From NCBI GenBank assembly GCA_015680685.1, contig MNCI01011145.1, forward strand, positions 170,229 to 234,228: a stretch of 64,000 nt of DNA, read 5' to 3'. Numbering within the stretch: the stretch's first letter is position 1; each line of letters starts with the position of its first letter. The position numbers and the translations under genes are program-made. Source of the stretch: Gnetum montanum (taxonomy: Eukaryota; Streptophyta; Gnetopsida; Gnetales; Gnetaceae). Positions 23,802 to 34,961 of the stretch are shown here, piece after piece. The notes under the pieces were generated by a model. It saw only the letters and a program-made list of their open reading frames with translations. It searched no databases and had not been told where the DNA came from.

Positions 23802-25729
23802 TCACAATCACACAGGGTCAAGCGTTAGTAAGGTTGTTTCCGAAGTTAAGTTATACCTTACTACTTGCCTTAACTAATTTAATTTTATTCTGTCTCCATG
23901 TGATGTTTCTCGAATGATTATAATAGTGAGTTTTGTTACGTAGGTGGTTTTCCAATTTTTGTTTCCCGGTGTTCCTAGGGATAAAATTCTTTTTTGCACA
24001 ATTTAATCTTAATGTTATAGCTAATTACCCTTAATGATGTCCTTTAGGCAATGACAAATTCCAAAAAAGTTATGTGCTATTCGATGTATGCCTCTCTCCC
24101 GGAACACTCCGGGTTCAGGCAAGTTCAGACGAAATTAAAATCTAATTACTAGCAAGTGAGATATGGTTATGAAAGTAAGGGTCACTCAATCACAAGTTGT
24201 AGAGAAAAAATTTGAAAACTCCCCCGCATAAAGTGTGAAAATGAGGTTAAGTGTTGCGAGGGGGGGGGAGGGGCATCCCTATTTATAAGTGGGGGGGATG
24301 CGATATTGCATATGATACATCGCGTATCGTGGCCCTAGTGATATTGGCATACAATAAAAATACCAAAGTTTTTAAGATTTTCTAGAAATGAACATTGTAA
24401 ACTTAGAACATTGAGCTATTGTGAGGAGATTCTAGGGTAATTTAGCTTGTTGCGAAGGCATGAATAATGATGTATGGTGTAATTGATCAATAAAACCTCA
24501 GGTGGTAAGAAAAAGGCTATGTAATGGTACATAGGACCATTATTATTCAGAGGGATAGTAGTAAGGGAAAGAATATCATTGGCTAATATGCTGAGGGTAA
24601 TAAATGGTGTGTGCAAGGTGGGCATGAGTACAAATTACAATAGATTACGCAAGTGGGTCCTCCCCAAAGTAGGTTCCAACCTTTAATGCCCTTGCGTAAC
24701 CACACTTAGAAGTGTCCGTGGGCACTCGAAGGGTTAAATGTAATCCATACTAATTCCATAAAACACACACATGTAAATATCACTGGAATGAGGTAAGAAT
24801 TCTATGCTATACAAGACACAAGCTACAATCACATGAATAGTGAGATGAGACGGGGTATAGAAGGGATCATAGAGATTGGGACATGAGGTAACTAACCCAA
24901 GGCATAGTGAATCCTACGTGTAAAGCATAATTAAGGTGTCATTAACCCATCGTTCCAAGATCAGGACCAAGTCCATTCCTCTGATCAATGACACTGCATT
25001 ATTTCATCCCATGATGAGCAACTATGAGAGTACCATAACAACAAGGCATACGATCACTTGGCATTTTATTCAAGGGAGAAGTGATTTTTGTTTTGTGGCA
25101 CTTTTCTTTTCATTTTCTCTCTTTTTTTTCTTTCTTTCTTTTTTTTTTTTTTTGAATACTGAATCCAAAGAAGCCGTCAACCTTTAGGCATGGGTGCATG
25201 TCTTTCTAGTGGGACCCCCTAGAACAATATTGGACTTTTGAGTGCCCTTTTGATTACTCTTACTCCAATTTTTGTTAGATCTACAAGGATCTTATTACAA
25301 ACACATTGCATGATAACTCCCACAAATGTCACCAAAGAGAATCCACAAGTCCCCTTGATGTCACATCCTAATCATTCTCTCTTGATCCATCCTTCTTCAT
25401 TTTGGGTACAATGAACACAAAATTAATCTTAAGTTTTTAAGAATGTCAAGAATATCACTGTATCCTCGAATAGAACCTCTTATTTGTAGAATGGATGAGT
25501 GGGTGTAATGGGCTCATTGTCCAAATAATTGATCACTCGAGACTTGAAAACATAGAACACACCTCAACCAACAAGCCACATCAGTGTTTATTCATAGATG
25601 AGATTAATTGTAAAAAGACAAAAATACCAAAAAGACAAAAAGATAAAATAAGAAATTGAAAAATGAAAAACTGGAAAATAAAAATTGTAAAATTAAAGAA
25701 AAGAAAAATCTTTATTAATCCTGCTTGTT
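23802..25729 (-). other. E2 spacer between gag and ORF3
   Basis: Reading the minus strand, the gag stop is followed by an AATAAA word (about 25718) and a T-rich stretch to about 25600. Further on are a homopolymer T tract on the plus strand (25138-25153) and the word ACTAGAAAGACATGCACCCA near 25205, which also occurs at 28746 in E3. Then come the promoter-like block and a leader. No pol residues are visible. Confidence 0.65.
24279..24352 (-). promoter_or_regulatory. Promoter-like block upstream of E2 ORF3
   Basis: On the minus strand a run of GATAT/GCGAT motifs (24352-24298) is followed by TTATAAATAGGG at about 24290-24279, the same layout as U3 of the LTRs. The TATA-like box is about 490 bp from the ORF3 ATG at 23801. 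A G/C homopolymer tract flanks it (24261-24297). Confidence 0.5.
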
Positions 25730-27726
25730 ATTAAAATGGGGGATACCCCCCATAACTAGACGGTTGAGGATGACAAGGATTAATAAATGGAAGATGAGGA
25801 TCCTTGCATGTTGGAAATATTGGGACTCGGTCATACTTACCCCATTGGGCTCCACACACTTGGTTATAGTAAGCATAGTGGGGCAATTTATGAGATGTGG
25901 TTCCTGAATAGCGAGTTGACCCACTATGATAATTGAGACCATCAGATGTTATGCAAGGATCAGGACATTGCCCTCCATGCCTATGTTCATTGGGTCGTAT
26001 GGTTGTTGGAGTATTAATTGGTGGCCCTAATGAAGTAACATGAGGTGTTGGATTTGAAGATAAGGGTGCACCACAGTGTTGGACTTGTGCTGAGTTGGAG
26101 AATGTAGTGGCCTTGGAATTATGTTGTCCCTTCCTAGGGTCATTTCTAAACAAAGGATGCCATCAATGTTGAGGAGGCCTCTCACTTTTGTTGGCAATAG
26201 TAGCACAAGTGACATTCGTGGGTTGTTGTTCTGGTGTAGACACCTTAGGAACAATTGGTGGCGATGTAGAAGGAGGGAAAGGATGAGAATGTTGAAAATT
26301 AGGAGAAGTGTAAGATGCACAAGGTGGTGGTTGTGTTGAGAACATGGGCTGATAGTATTATGGAGAATGGTAATGTGGTGGAATAGAGTATGTTGGCCCA
26401 GTTGGAGAAACAAGATGTTGAACTTGATAAGTAATTGGATTCGAATGATATGAAGGATGTCTCTAGTTTAAGGGTGGCTTTCCCCACGACTGGGATTTTT
26501 GCCACTATGATCAAACATAGTATCTCTGTACAAACTCTGGGTGTAATGTTGTTTTCCCAATGCTCATATAAATGTAACAAGATTAGGCATTGGCCCTTGG
26601 GGTGATCATACAGGCATATGTTGCATTCATACGTATGATTGGAAATTGAGCTCCTATTTTCTTCATTCCTTCTTTCCAAATGTCTAATGATATTTTTTCC
26701 TACTTCACGAGTTGTCAAAACTCTATCTCCAATAATATTGATAACTTCTCCACACTTTTTATGTGTCCATTTCAACATCTTATTGATCTTTGCCTTGACT
26801 TCCTCTAATGATTGTTGCACTAGCAAAGATGGTTCTTTCCCCTTGTGATAGGGTGATTTCTCTTTTTTATGATCATGGACCCTCGTTAAGTTAATATTTT
26901 GGTCTCGTTGATGTTTTTCGAGACTCTCCCATCTAGCCATTTCTCCTTCTTCTTTTGCTACCCACTTAATAAGCTCTTGGATTTTCTAGGTTCATAGTTC
27001 ATATAGTTGACCTTGGGCATACATCCCTAGGATTTCTCTTGTTGCATCACAAAGAACATCAATGATATGATGCATTAGCCTTTCCTCGGAGAACTCATGG
27101 CCTGAACAGTTGTTTAACAGTGCATAATATCTTTCTAAGGCCATGTCCAAGGGTTCATGTTGTGCTTGTTTCAACTCTTGGAGTTGTTTCCTCAAGGCTG
27201 ACACTCTTGTGTAGGTTTGATATCTCTTGTTAAAGAGTTCTACCATTATTGGCCAATGTCGTATTGAATTTGGTTTTAATGATCTCTTGTTAAAGAGTTC
27301 TACTTTTTCTTGGCCAACGAGTGTCATAGGAAAGAGCTTAAGTTTTTGCCAACTGTTATCAATGTTGTTCCATGTGCAGGCATTGTAGAAGGCTTGTAAA
27401 TGTTGATGCAGATCTAAGTCATAGCCTCTTGAGAAAGTAGGGAAGTTGTTTAAATCAAGCCTGGGTAGGTGGCTCTCTTTACGATGCCTATGGAAGATTT
27501 GAACAACCTCTTGTATTTGCATTAAGTTTGTAGTGGCCAATAGGGGTTCATCGTCATCTTGTAAGTTATGCTTTAGTGCGTTGGGATGACATTGCTTTCG
27601 TTTATGTGTAAAAGAAACCCCCACCTCAAGTTGCGTACTCCAATCTTCATTTTCATATAATTCGTTGGTTCTCCAATGAACTTCCTCACTAGGTGTGGCA
27701 TTATTGTAATCTTGTAGGAGAGGCAT
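25730..27726 (-). pseudogene. E2 gag
   Basis: An ATG at 27726 opens a frame of 244 codons: MPLLQDYNNATPSEEV, then FHRHRKESHLPRLDLNNFPTF, DLDLHQHLQAFYNA, ALERYYALLNNCSGHEFS and MYAQGQLYEL, the retrotransposon gag core. Two in-frame stops near 26990 interrupt it before IQELIKWVAKEEGEMARWES. The zinc knuckle C-N-I-C-L-Y-D-H-P-K-G-Q-C (26625-26587) is intact as C-x2-C-x3-H-x4-C. After frame changes, Pro/His/Gln-rich tails end near 25731. Inside the core VELFNKR occurs twice, from a 60-bp-spaced copy at 27222-27243 and 27282-27303, replacing the usual KSWYK-type residues. It is the best preserved gag here. Confidence 0.9.
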
Positions 27727-27842
27727 TGTTGTGAAGTTCTATGTGAATTTATGTGTGACTATTTATAGTTATTTCTTGCTAAAAGATGTATCATTAATTC
27801 CTATACAACGACCTTGTATGATATAACTAATCTAGATAACTA

Positions 27843-27867
27843 GCACCATCCCTAGCAACAACACCTA
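27843..27867 (-). other. E2 primer binding site, tRNA-Asp type
   Basis: On the minus strand the LTR end CTCATCA is followed by TAGGTGTTGTTGCTAGGGA. Over 17 positions it equals the Athila/Tat PBS except for five C-to-T or G-to-A changes. Confidence 0.75.
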
Positions 27868-28688
27868 TGATGAGTGGTGAGGTACCCCTATACTCAACCA
27901 TACAAATATGAGCATTACACATGCGATCCGGTAGAACTCCACAGACGGACTAGTTGTGGCACCTAGATAGTTAGCCTTAGGTCATAGTTCGTTGTCTTCC
28001 CACCTGGACTAGTATTAGCTTTATCACATATGGTTTAGTCTAGAGTGAGGTGTATGATATGGTTTCTAACCTAATGCTACTCCTAAAGGCAATGGAAGAT
28101 AATATTAACTAAACTAAGAGAGAAAGGGTGGGAGAGGATCTAAGCTAGCCTAAGTGTGATGAGCATCCATTCCTTGATTATCTGTACACATCTTGGATTT
28201 CGTGCACGACTACCACTAGGATTACCACGTGCAGATCCTAGGTACGCTACTAGATTACGAAGTAGTCACACTTAAATGCTTGTAATCAAGTCGTACTAAT
28301 TCCGTGTTTAACAAGAGTTTAAGGGTGAGAAAGATTAACTAGGAAAGCAGTCAATAACAATTAAATAAATAATTAAGCTAAGTGAATGCTGCAATGATGA
28401 AGTAATCTCGATCTTTATTTCTAGTCATGTGCATGTCCAAGTATGTCACACTCAAATAAGGATGTCGTACAATTACAATCACCACACTACGGGCATACAC
28501 AGGGAGAGAAGGGTTGAGAGAAAGAAATTAAACACTTAAACTGAAACTAACTTACTTACTGACTTCTAATAATTTCTAACTCATCTGTCTACCTCTTATT
28601 TATAGATGAGGAGACAAGCTGCGATATTGCATATGCGATATTGTGGCTGGGCTACGATATCGTGGTCGACCTAAAATGCGACTCATCA
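27868..28688 (-). repeat. 5' LTR of E2
   Basis: 821 bp, ending ACTCATCA on both strands. On the minus strand it holds two to three GATATC-type motifs (28620-28668), a CTATAAATAAGAGG TATA box (28606-28593) and AATAAAGATCG (28419-28409). The gag ATG is about 140 bp beyond its 3' end. Confidence 0.94.
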
Positions 28689-28847
28689 CTTTTAGATCTA
28701 ATGATAAATGAAAGTAAGAGTACAATAAGTGTTGCCTTAACATGTCACTAGAAAGACATGCACCCATGCTTGAAGGTATTCCTTTGGTAAGGTTAACATT
28801 GATAAAAAATAAAACTCATGCATAAATAAATTTCTGGAGATCCCACT
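28689..28847 (+). other. E3 spacer between E2 and the solo LTR
   Basis: This is a short stretch of E3. The word CACTAGAAAGACATGCACCCATGC at about 28746 is repeated in altered form at 29702, across the solo LTR. Ignoring the LTR, the two copies lie about 98 bp apart, an old tandem duplication. Confidence 0.6.
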
Positions 28848-29700
28848 TGATGAGTCATGATTTGTTGGCTGCGATATCGTGTCCATGATATTGTGTACGT
28901 GATATCACAGCCTAGATGCGATATCACGTACGCGATATCATAGCCTGTCTCCTCATCTATAAATAAGAGGTAGGCAGATTTGGTAGGCAGTTTTTTGAGT
29001 CTTTTTGGAAGTTTAAAGTTTTAAGTTTTTAGTTCTTAGTAGTTTTCCTCTTAACCCTTTTCTCCCAATGCATGCCCGCAATGTGATGATTGTAATTGTA
29101 CGACATCCTTATTCGAGTGTGACATACTTGGACACGAACATGACCAGCAATAAAGATCAAGATTACTTCATCATTGTATCATTCACTTAGCTTAATTATT
29201 TAATTTTTATTGTTATTTACTACTTTCTTAGTTAATATCTCTCTACCCTTATCTCCTAGTAACTCGGAATGAGTAGGAATTAATCACGAGCATTTAAGTG
29301 TGACTACTTGGTAACCCAGTAGCGTACTTAGGCCATGCACTTGGTAATCCCAATGGTAGTCATTCACAAGGTCCAAGATGTGTACAGATGATTAAGGAAC
29401 GAATGCTCATCGCACTTAGGCTAGTTTAGATTTTCTCTCACTCTCACTCTCCTAGTTTAGTTGATATTATTTCCCATCATCCCCAGGAGCAGCATTAGTT
29501 TAGGAACACATCATACACCTCACTCTGGACTAAACCATACGTGACAAAGCTAGTACTAGTCTAGGTGGGAAGATAGTGAACTGTGATCTACGAGTAACCG
29601 TCTAGATACCACAACGAGTCCGCCTGCAGAGTTCGACTGGATCGTGCGTGAAATGCTCGTACTCACACGGTTGAGTGTAGGGGTGCCTTGCCATTCATCA
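28848..29700 (+). repeat. Solo LTR of the OTA family, perfect TSD
   Basis: It runs TGATGAGTCATG to CCATTCATCA (853 bp). The 5-bp target duplication CCACT lies at 28843-28847 and 29701-29705. U3 has several GATATC motifs in palindromic pairs (28870-28942), a CTATAAATAAGAGG TATA box at about 28957 and AATAAAGATC near 29148. No internal sequence follows. It probably arose by LTR-LTR recombination of a full insertion into E3. Confidence 0.94.
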
Positions 29701-29705
29701 CCACT

Positions 29706-30529
29706 AAAAAGACATGTTACCCATGCCTAAAGGTAGGTAGCTTCTAAGGAATTTCAAAATAATAATAATAATAAAGTGCATTGAATAAACTTCTCCCTTG
29801 GACAACACGCTAGGTGATAATACTTCTTATAATAGTAATAGTCTTATGGCTGTGAATCCAAGAGGTGAAAATAATGTGATGTCACTGGATAGTGGTTTGG
29901 ACTTGCTTTGAATCTTGAACATAAAGGCTAATGATTACTTTAACCACTAATAAAATACAAGGATTCATTATGCCCATGGTAAGTAACCTCACATCCTGAT
30001 TTCTACAATCCTTTCTAAAACCCATCTCACCTACTGTACAATTGATCATCACTTATGATTTTATATAATATAGTGTAATTTTTTCAATTTGGTGATACTA
30101 ACATGTGTGTTTTGCTAAATAGGTATGCATTACATTCAACTCCTTCAGTGGCTAAGGACACATTTAGGCATGATTATACAAGGGCATTAAGGGCTAGAGC
30201 CTGATTATATAACTATTTTATCTTATACCTAGACAATGATTCCACATCATCTTGTGCCTATTAAAACATTGAACGATTCAATAAATATTTCCCTTAATAT
30301 TCAATAACTCCATTTTTATGCCAAAGAATTCATTCCCTTCTTATTCACCTTATATATGCTCAATAAACTTTTGTAACCTGAGATTCCTTTATTATGAACT
30401 TTCAATAATAATATTTCACAACCAGAGCATCATTTCCACTCCATGACCCTTTAAACATGTTCTGTATCTTCCAAACAATTGATTCAACTCATTTTCCCCT
30501 AAAAATCTCAAGAAAAATTTTTAATTTTT
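29706..30529 (+). other. E3 spacer, right part
   Basis: AT-rich sequence between the solo LTR and the promoter-like block. I recognise no protein. Some words, such as GATTCCACATCATC near 30240, resemble the E1 spacer near 4775. Confidence 0.45.
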
Positions 30530-30625
30530 AACAACGATATTGTAGTTCCAATATTGAAGGGCATCTAATAATGGATCTTTGATATATGATATCTGATATC
30601 ACATGCATAAAAAACTATATATACC
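30530..30625 (+). promoter_or_regulatory. Promoter-like block upstream of E3 ORF3
   Basis: GATATTG, GATATATGATATC and GATATCAC (30534-30602) are followed by TATATATACC at 30616-30625, about 510 bp before the ORF3 ATG at 31129. The layout parallels the block in E2 and the U3 regions of the LTRs. Confidence 0.45.
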
Positions 30626-30859
30626 ATGCCACACTTAGCAAAATTTTTGCCATTCTTCATTTGCAACAAGGGAAGTTTTTGCTTTCCTTCTTGAGAGCTT
30701 TGATTGTCTAGCTTCCCTACACCATATCTTGCATACTATAACTCTAATTTTCATAATTTTCAAATCTATTTGATCCTAGAGTGCTAATCTTAGTTTTTGG
30801 GGTGCTAACAAGGAAAATCTAAGCAAAATTCTCAAAGTTTCTAATGCCTAGAGGGTATT

Positions 30860-31128
30860 ATAAGGGTAAGTTCAAAGGAGACAACAAGAATTCTTAAAGA
30901 AAATCACCCATATTAAGGCCAAAAAAAACTTTAATATGACTTTTAATTAATCATATCAATTATTTTAAGCCATAGGAAAGCACTAATGGGGTTACTTTTT
31001 GAAAATTTTCTAACTCTACAATCATAATGAACTAAGAACTTGATATAACTAAGGGTATGAGTAAGGTACTGAACTGTTATGAATTTATGAGAATACCATA
31101 GTAATTCCAAATCCTTGATTGATTATAG
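30860..31128 (+). other. Possible intron in the E3 ORF3 leader
   Basis: A good plant donor (AAGG/GTAAGTT, near 30866) precedes a T/A-rich stretch and an acceptor-like ATTATAG directly before the ORF3 ATG at 31129. The equivalent place in E2 lacks the AG, so this is weak. Confidence 0.25.
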
Positions 31129-33863
31129 ATGGTCCTAAAAAGAGGAGCACAAGGTGAACTACCACAACCTACTAGCAAGAGACCTAGAGACCATGGAAGA
31201 GGTTGAACAGGGGAACAAATCCCACTAGTAGAACATGCAGAACAAGAGGCTCAATCATTTAGTATTCATCAGCAAACTCTTGCCATAGAGCACTCTACCT
31301 AGGCAAAGGTAAAAGTTCCTCCTATGCCAAAACAAGGATAGCAGCTTATGCTATTATTAGAATCCCTTCAATCAACCCAAGAAAAATCAATTATGACCAC
31401 TATCATTGTGGATTTAAACTTTGGTCGATTCATGGAATTTTCTTTTAATGTAGTAAAGGCATAACTTTAGGCATCACCATTATGGCCAACACTATTAAAC
31501 AGCTAAGAATGGTACTTAGGAGAAACTTATTAGTTTTGGCATAATCAGCAAGCAGATGCCACGATCAAAATTGGAGTGTCAGTCTCCTATTCAGTAAAGA
31601 AGATTGCCAAGGCTTTGAATATACCCAATGAAGGGGAAAAGGTGGCATAATTATCCACTAGATCTGATATTGATACAAGAAAACTATGGTTGCAATGAAC
31701 GTATGGCAAAGATGATAAAGACTATAGTCAATTGACTACTGAAGAAAGGATCTATTTCAAAATTGACACATATCACCTATTCCCAACTAAAAGGCTCAAT
31801 AGAATTTCAACATATGCAACTCGGGGAAGTGCTATGCTAATGGGAAAATATAATGCAAATATTGTCCACCTTTAGTTCCTTGAAATCCAAAGGTAGTTTG
31901 AAGAAAAGAAGTCAAGAAAGTTGACACTTCCATTCCCTTGTCTCATTAGAAAGCTCTATAGAAAAGTTGGCATCCTAGGATACACCAATAACGTACTTAG
32001 GAAGGCTCAGAATATCTCATATGCTAAAATGTTCAAACTAGTTCCTCTAAAGAAGGACTAAGTGAAAATACAAATAGGCACTAAGGAAATCATCCAAACC
32101 ACTAAGCAATAGAAGCAAGCTAGCACTAATGACCAACAGTAAGAATAGCCACAATAGTAGTAACAAGAATAGTAGTAGCAGTAAGTTCCACCACTGCCGC
32201 CATAAGATTATTGACTGTTGATGAGTCATTTATAGTATATTGTAGAAACCATAAGTTGGGGATCACGTGAAGAGGCCAACCTTTATAAAGTCATCAAATG
32301 TGTTGTTAGATCCATAGTTTCCATAGAACCTACTAGTGAAAAAAATTCATTGCAGTCAAGAGGAGGGGATAAATGGTCACAAAAAATCTCTAGGGATGCT
32401 ACATTGTTTCAAGTGATGCTAGAGGCTAGAGAACAAGCCACTATTATGGTTATGTAGCACTAGAATGCAGCAGGAGTCATAGAAGTGATCACTGATCACA
32501 TAAAAGATCATTCAATGTACCTGTTGTGCCACCAATTGATCTTACTAGAACTAGAGATGCTCAAATGTTAGCTGGTACCTCAATGACTCCTATTAATCAT
32601 TAGGATATATTGGATAGACTTCTACATATGAGACAAGTGATGCAAAATCTCTTCAACATCCCTAGTGATGTCACTGCAATATAGTTAGAACTAATAGCCA
32701 TCAAAGGAAGACTAGTCATGGTAGAAACTAGGGAAAGGCATATAAAGAATGAAGTTTGCATATTGTAAGAAGAGTTCACAACCATGAGGGATGAAAAAAT
32801 GAACCCAACTTAATTTATTGCACCTAACCAGTTAGAATAGTTTAGAATAGAACAAATTAATCATCTCATAGAGCATAACAAGCAAGTGAAGAATGAAAAG
32901 GAGAAAGCAGTGTGGGATGCCTTAGTGGCTAAAGCCCAAACATATGCACATGCCAAGGCACTTACTACCTTACAAGAAGAATATAAGTAGCTAAATACAA
33001 ATAATACAAGGTTGACCATTTTGTAGAAGTAGAAAAACATCCTTGAAGAGACCAATTGGTAAGGGACAACCAATATATGAGCTGCCTTGCATGAGAAAAT
33101 AAAACCCTCTCTATGGAGGATGTATGCACAATCCAAAAAAAAGTCAGTAATTGAAATAAGCATATGGTAAAATGAATCAAAGAGATATGAAAGGCTCAAG
33201 GAACATTTTTGTGATCAAGTGAGCATGTACAAGCAAATAAATGAGAAAGAAATCCAAATGGCTAAAGCCTAAATCAACTTCATTTTAGCACAAAATCTAG
33301 ATTGGCAGCCTATCTTGGATAGCATAGCCCATGTCCATCAAGAAAAAATCAAAAATAAAGACCTATATATTGAGGACCTTATTGAATACATGAGGTTAGC
33401 AAAGTTGTGATATGCTAACTTAGCCATGTTAACAGCAAGCAGGCCCAAAAACGAGTTGGAACAACAAGTAGTAGCCACATATGCAGGATATGAAAAGGAA
33501 TTTTCCAATTAGAAAGATGCTTTGCAAACACTGTATGTGGGAAATTAAAAACTAGAAGTAGTCAAGGCCATCTACCAAGGTAAAAAAGATTATCAAGAGT
33601 TGAGAATGAAGGCCAAGGCATTTGAGGAGGAAATGAAATAGTTTGTGGCATGGTATGTGAAAGCAAATCAAATGTTTTCGCAATTGCCATGTCCATGGGA
33701 TGTACCAATTCCATCACACATTGCTCAATCACCTTGAATGGTACATGATGCCTAAACAAAGGAGGAAAAACTATAGGTGCTCCTAAATATATACAAATTC
33801 CAAAAACCTAACAACAAGGAAAAGCAACCAAAGGAAGAGCCACCACCACCAAGCACTACTTAG
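31129..33863 (+). pseudogene. E3 ORF3
   Basis: It starts MVLKRGAQGELPQP and ends PPPPSTT-stop, nearly the same length as ORF3 of E2. EAQSFSIHQ, LNFGRFMEFSFN, ASPLWPTLL, KIAKALNIPN, LTTEERIYFKIDTYHLFP, ISTYATRGSAMLMGKYNANI and LPFPCLIRKLYRKVGI align in order with E2. Then come LLHMRQVMQNLFNIPSDVTAI, a long Lys/Glu/Gln-rich coiled coil and WYVKANQMFSQLPCPWDVPIP. TAG stops (former CAG) are frequent. It would be a large soluble coiled-coil protein of unknown role. Conservation of the frame between two elements with different pol content argues that it once mattered. Confidence 0.82.
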
Positions 33864-34063
33864 GCTATATCAAGCTTTTGAAATTTGTTTTGTTTTCTTC
33901 CATTTTGTCATTGTCACATAGTTGTATAAAATTTTTGTAAAACATCACTACGGCATTTAGAGTCATGTAAATAGTCAATCAATCATGTCAAGTTAAATCT
34001 ACCTTTCAATTTTGCAAAGGACTTTATCCTCATTTTGTTTTAACTTGAGGACAAGTTTCCAAT

Positions 34064-34077
34064 TAGTCATGGGGGTA
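34064..34077 (+). other. E3 polypurine tract
   Basis: AGTCATGGGGGTA abuts the 3' LTR, and TTGAGGACAAGTTT lies upstream at about 34044. Confidence 0.8.
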
Positions 34078-34961
34078 TGATAAATCATATTTTTCGTAGA
34101 AGCTATATCGAATCTACGATATTAGATCAATGATATCATAGCACATGCTATGTCATCATATATACGGTATCTCAAGATGTGTGCCTACCTATAAATACAA
34201 CACTCAGGCACATGATCCAAGACATAATTCATTCAACCCTTACCAAAACTTTTATCAGTTTTTTTTTTGTGCACTTAGACTTAGTAGTTAGAAGTGTGAA
34301 TGTTGACAGTGTAGTGTGAATTAGTGAATGACATCTTTATTTGAACATCTTATACTTGGGCACAAGTGTGATTGGGAATAAAGATCAAGCTAATTCATAC
34401 TATTGTAGCATTCTCCTAGATTTACTATTTATAATTAGAATAATTTTCATATTATTTTCTAGCTTAATGATTTAATTTTCCAAAGCACTTTAATTTTACA
34501 TGTTCATATTAAGTGAAATGGATACAATTGATTTCAAGTGTAAAGTGTGATCGCTTGATAACCCAATAGTATTATCACTTGGTACACCCAGTAGCAAAAT
34601 ACTTGGTAATCCCAATAATGATTACATAAGCCCAAGACATGTACGGAAAATCAAAAATAGGTATCTACTGCCTTAGGCTTGAATAGATTCATTTACTTAT
34701 TTTACTTAGAATTAGAAATCATTTCCATTTCACTATGTGCACTAGGAGTGCTAATGGCCCTACAACATCACTTATCTTATACCTCACGTTGAGCTAAACC
34801 ATACAATTAGATTTCACTAGCTCCATGTGGGAAGACAATAGTCATAGACTTAAACCAATTGCTAGCATATTCACATTGTCTCAATCATGGATTATGATTG
34901 AGTCACATGTGGACACTCGTGACTTGTATGGTTGGATGTTGGATTGCTCCACCACTCATCA
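34078..34961 (+). repeat. 3' LTR of E3
   Basis: 884 bp, TGATAAATCATA to CCACTCATCA. A TATA box, CTATAAATAC, lies near 34190 and AATAAAGATC near 34378. It pairs with 12251-13132 and is followed by the CACAC duplication. Confidence 0.94.

Larger units (their letters stand above)
20047..28688 (-). mobile_element. E2: pol-less OTA-type gypsy element (LTR-gag-ORF3-LTR) nested in E3
   Basis: On the minus strand the order is 5' LTR (28688-27868), PBS, gag (27726-25730), T-rich spacer, promoter-like block, ORF3 (23801-21013), PPT and 3' LTR (20848-20047). No protease, RT, RNase H or integrase motif is present. The gag stop is followed at once by T-rich sequence like that after pol in E1 and E3, so pol looks cleanly deleted. 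The TSD is CTTGT (20042-20046) against CTTTT (28689-28693), one mismatch. The two LTRs differ at about 20 of the first 215 positions by eye, mostly transitions. E2 must be younger than its host E3. Confidence 0.93.
12251..34961 (+). mobile_element. E3: OTA-type Ty3/gypsy, LTR to LTR, carrying two later insertions
   Basis: It is bounded by a 5' LTR (12251-13132) and a 3' LTR (34078-34961). A perfect 5-bp target-site duplication CACAC lies at 12246-12250 and 34962-34966. Inside, in order, are a PBS, gag, protease, RT, RNase H, integrase, a T-rich spacer, an internal promoter-like block, ORF3 and a PPT. E2 (20047-28688, opposite strand) and a solo LTR (28848-29700) are inserted in the spacer. 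Without them E3 is about 13.2 kb. All ORFs are heavily interrupted. The TSD shows that both ends belong to one insertion, so the layout is more than a pile of fragments. Confidence 0.95.

Noticed and set aside
21186-23917. Plus-strand ORFs across E2
   Set aside because: They overlap the minus-strand ORF3, whose frame aligns with E3 and with 57870-59200; the plus-strand frames do not align with anything.
25140-25153. T tract as a poly(A) tail of a retroposed gene on the minus strand
   Set aside because: No coding remnant precedes it on that strand, and it lies within the E2 spacer.
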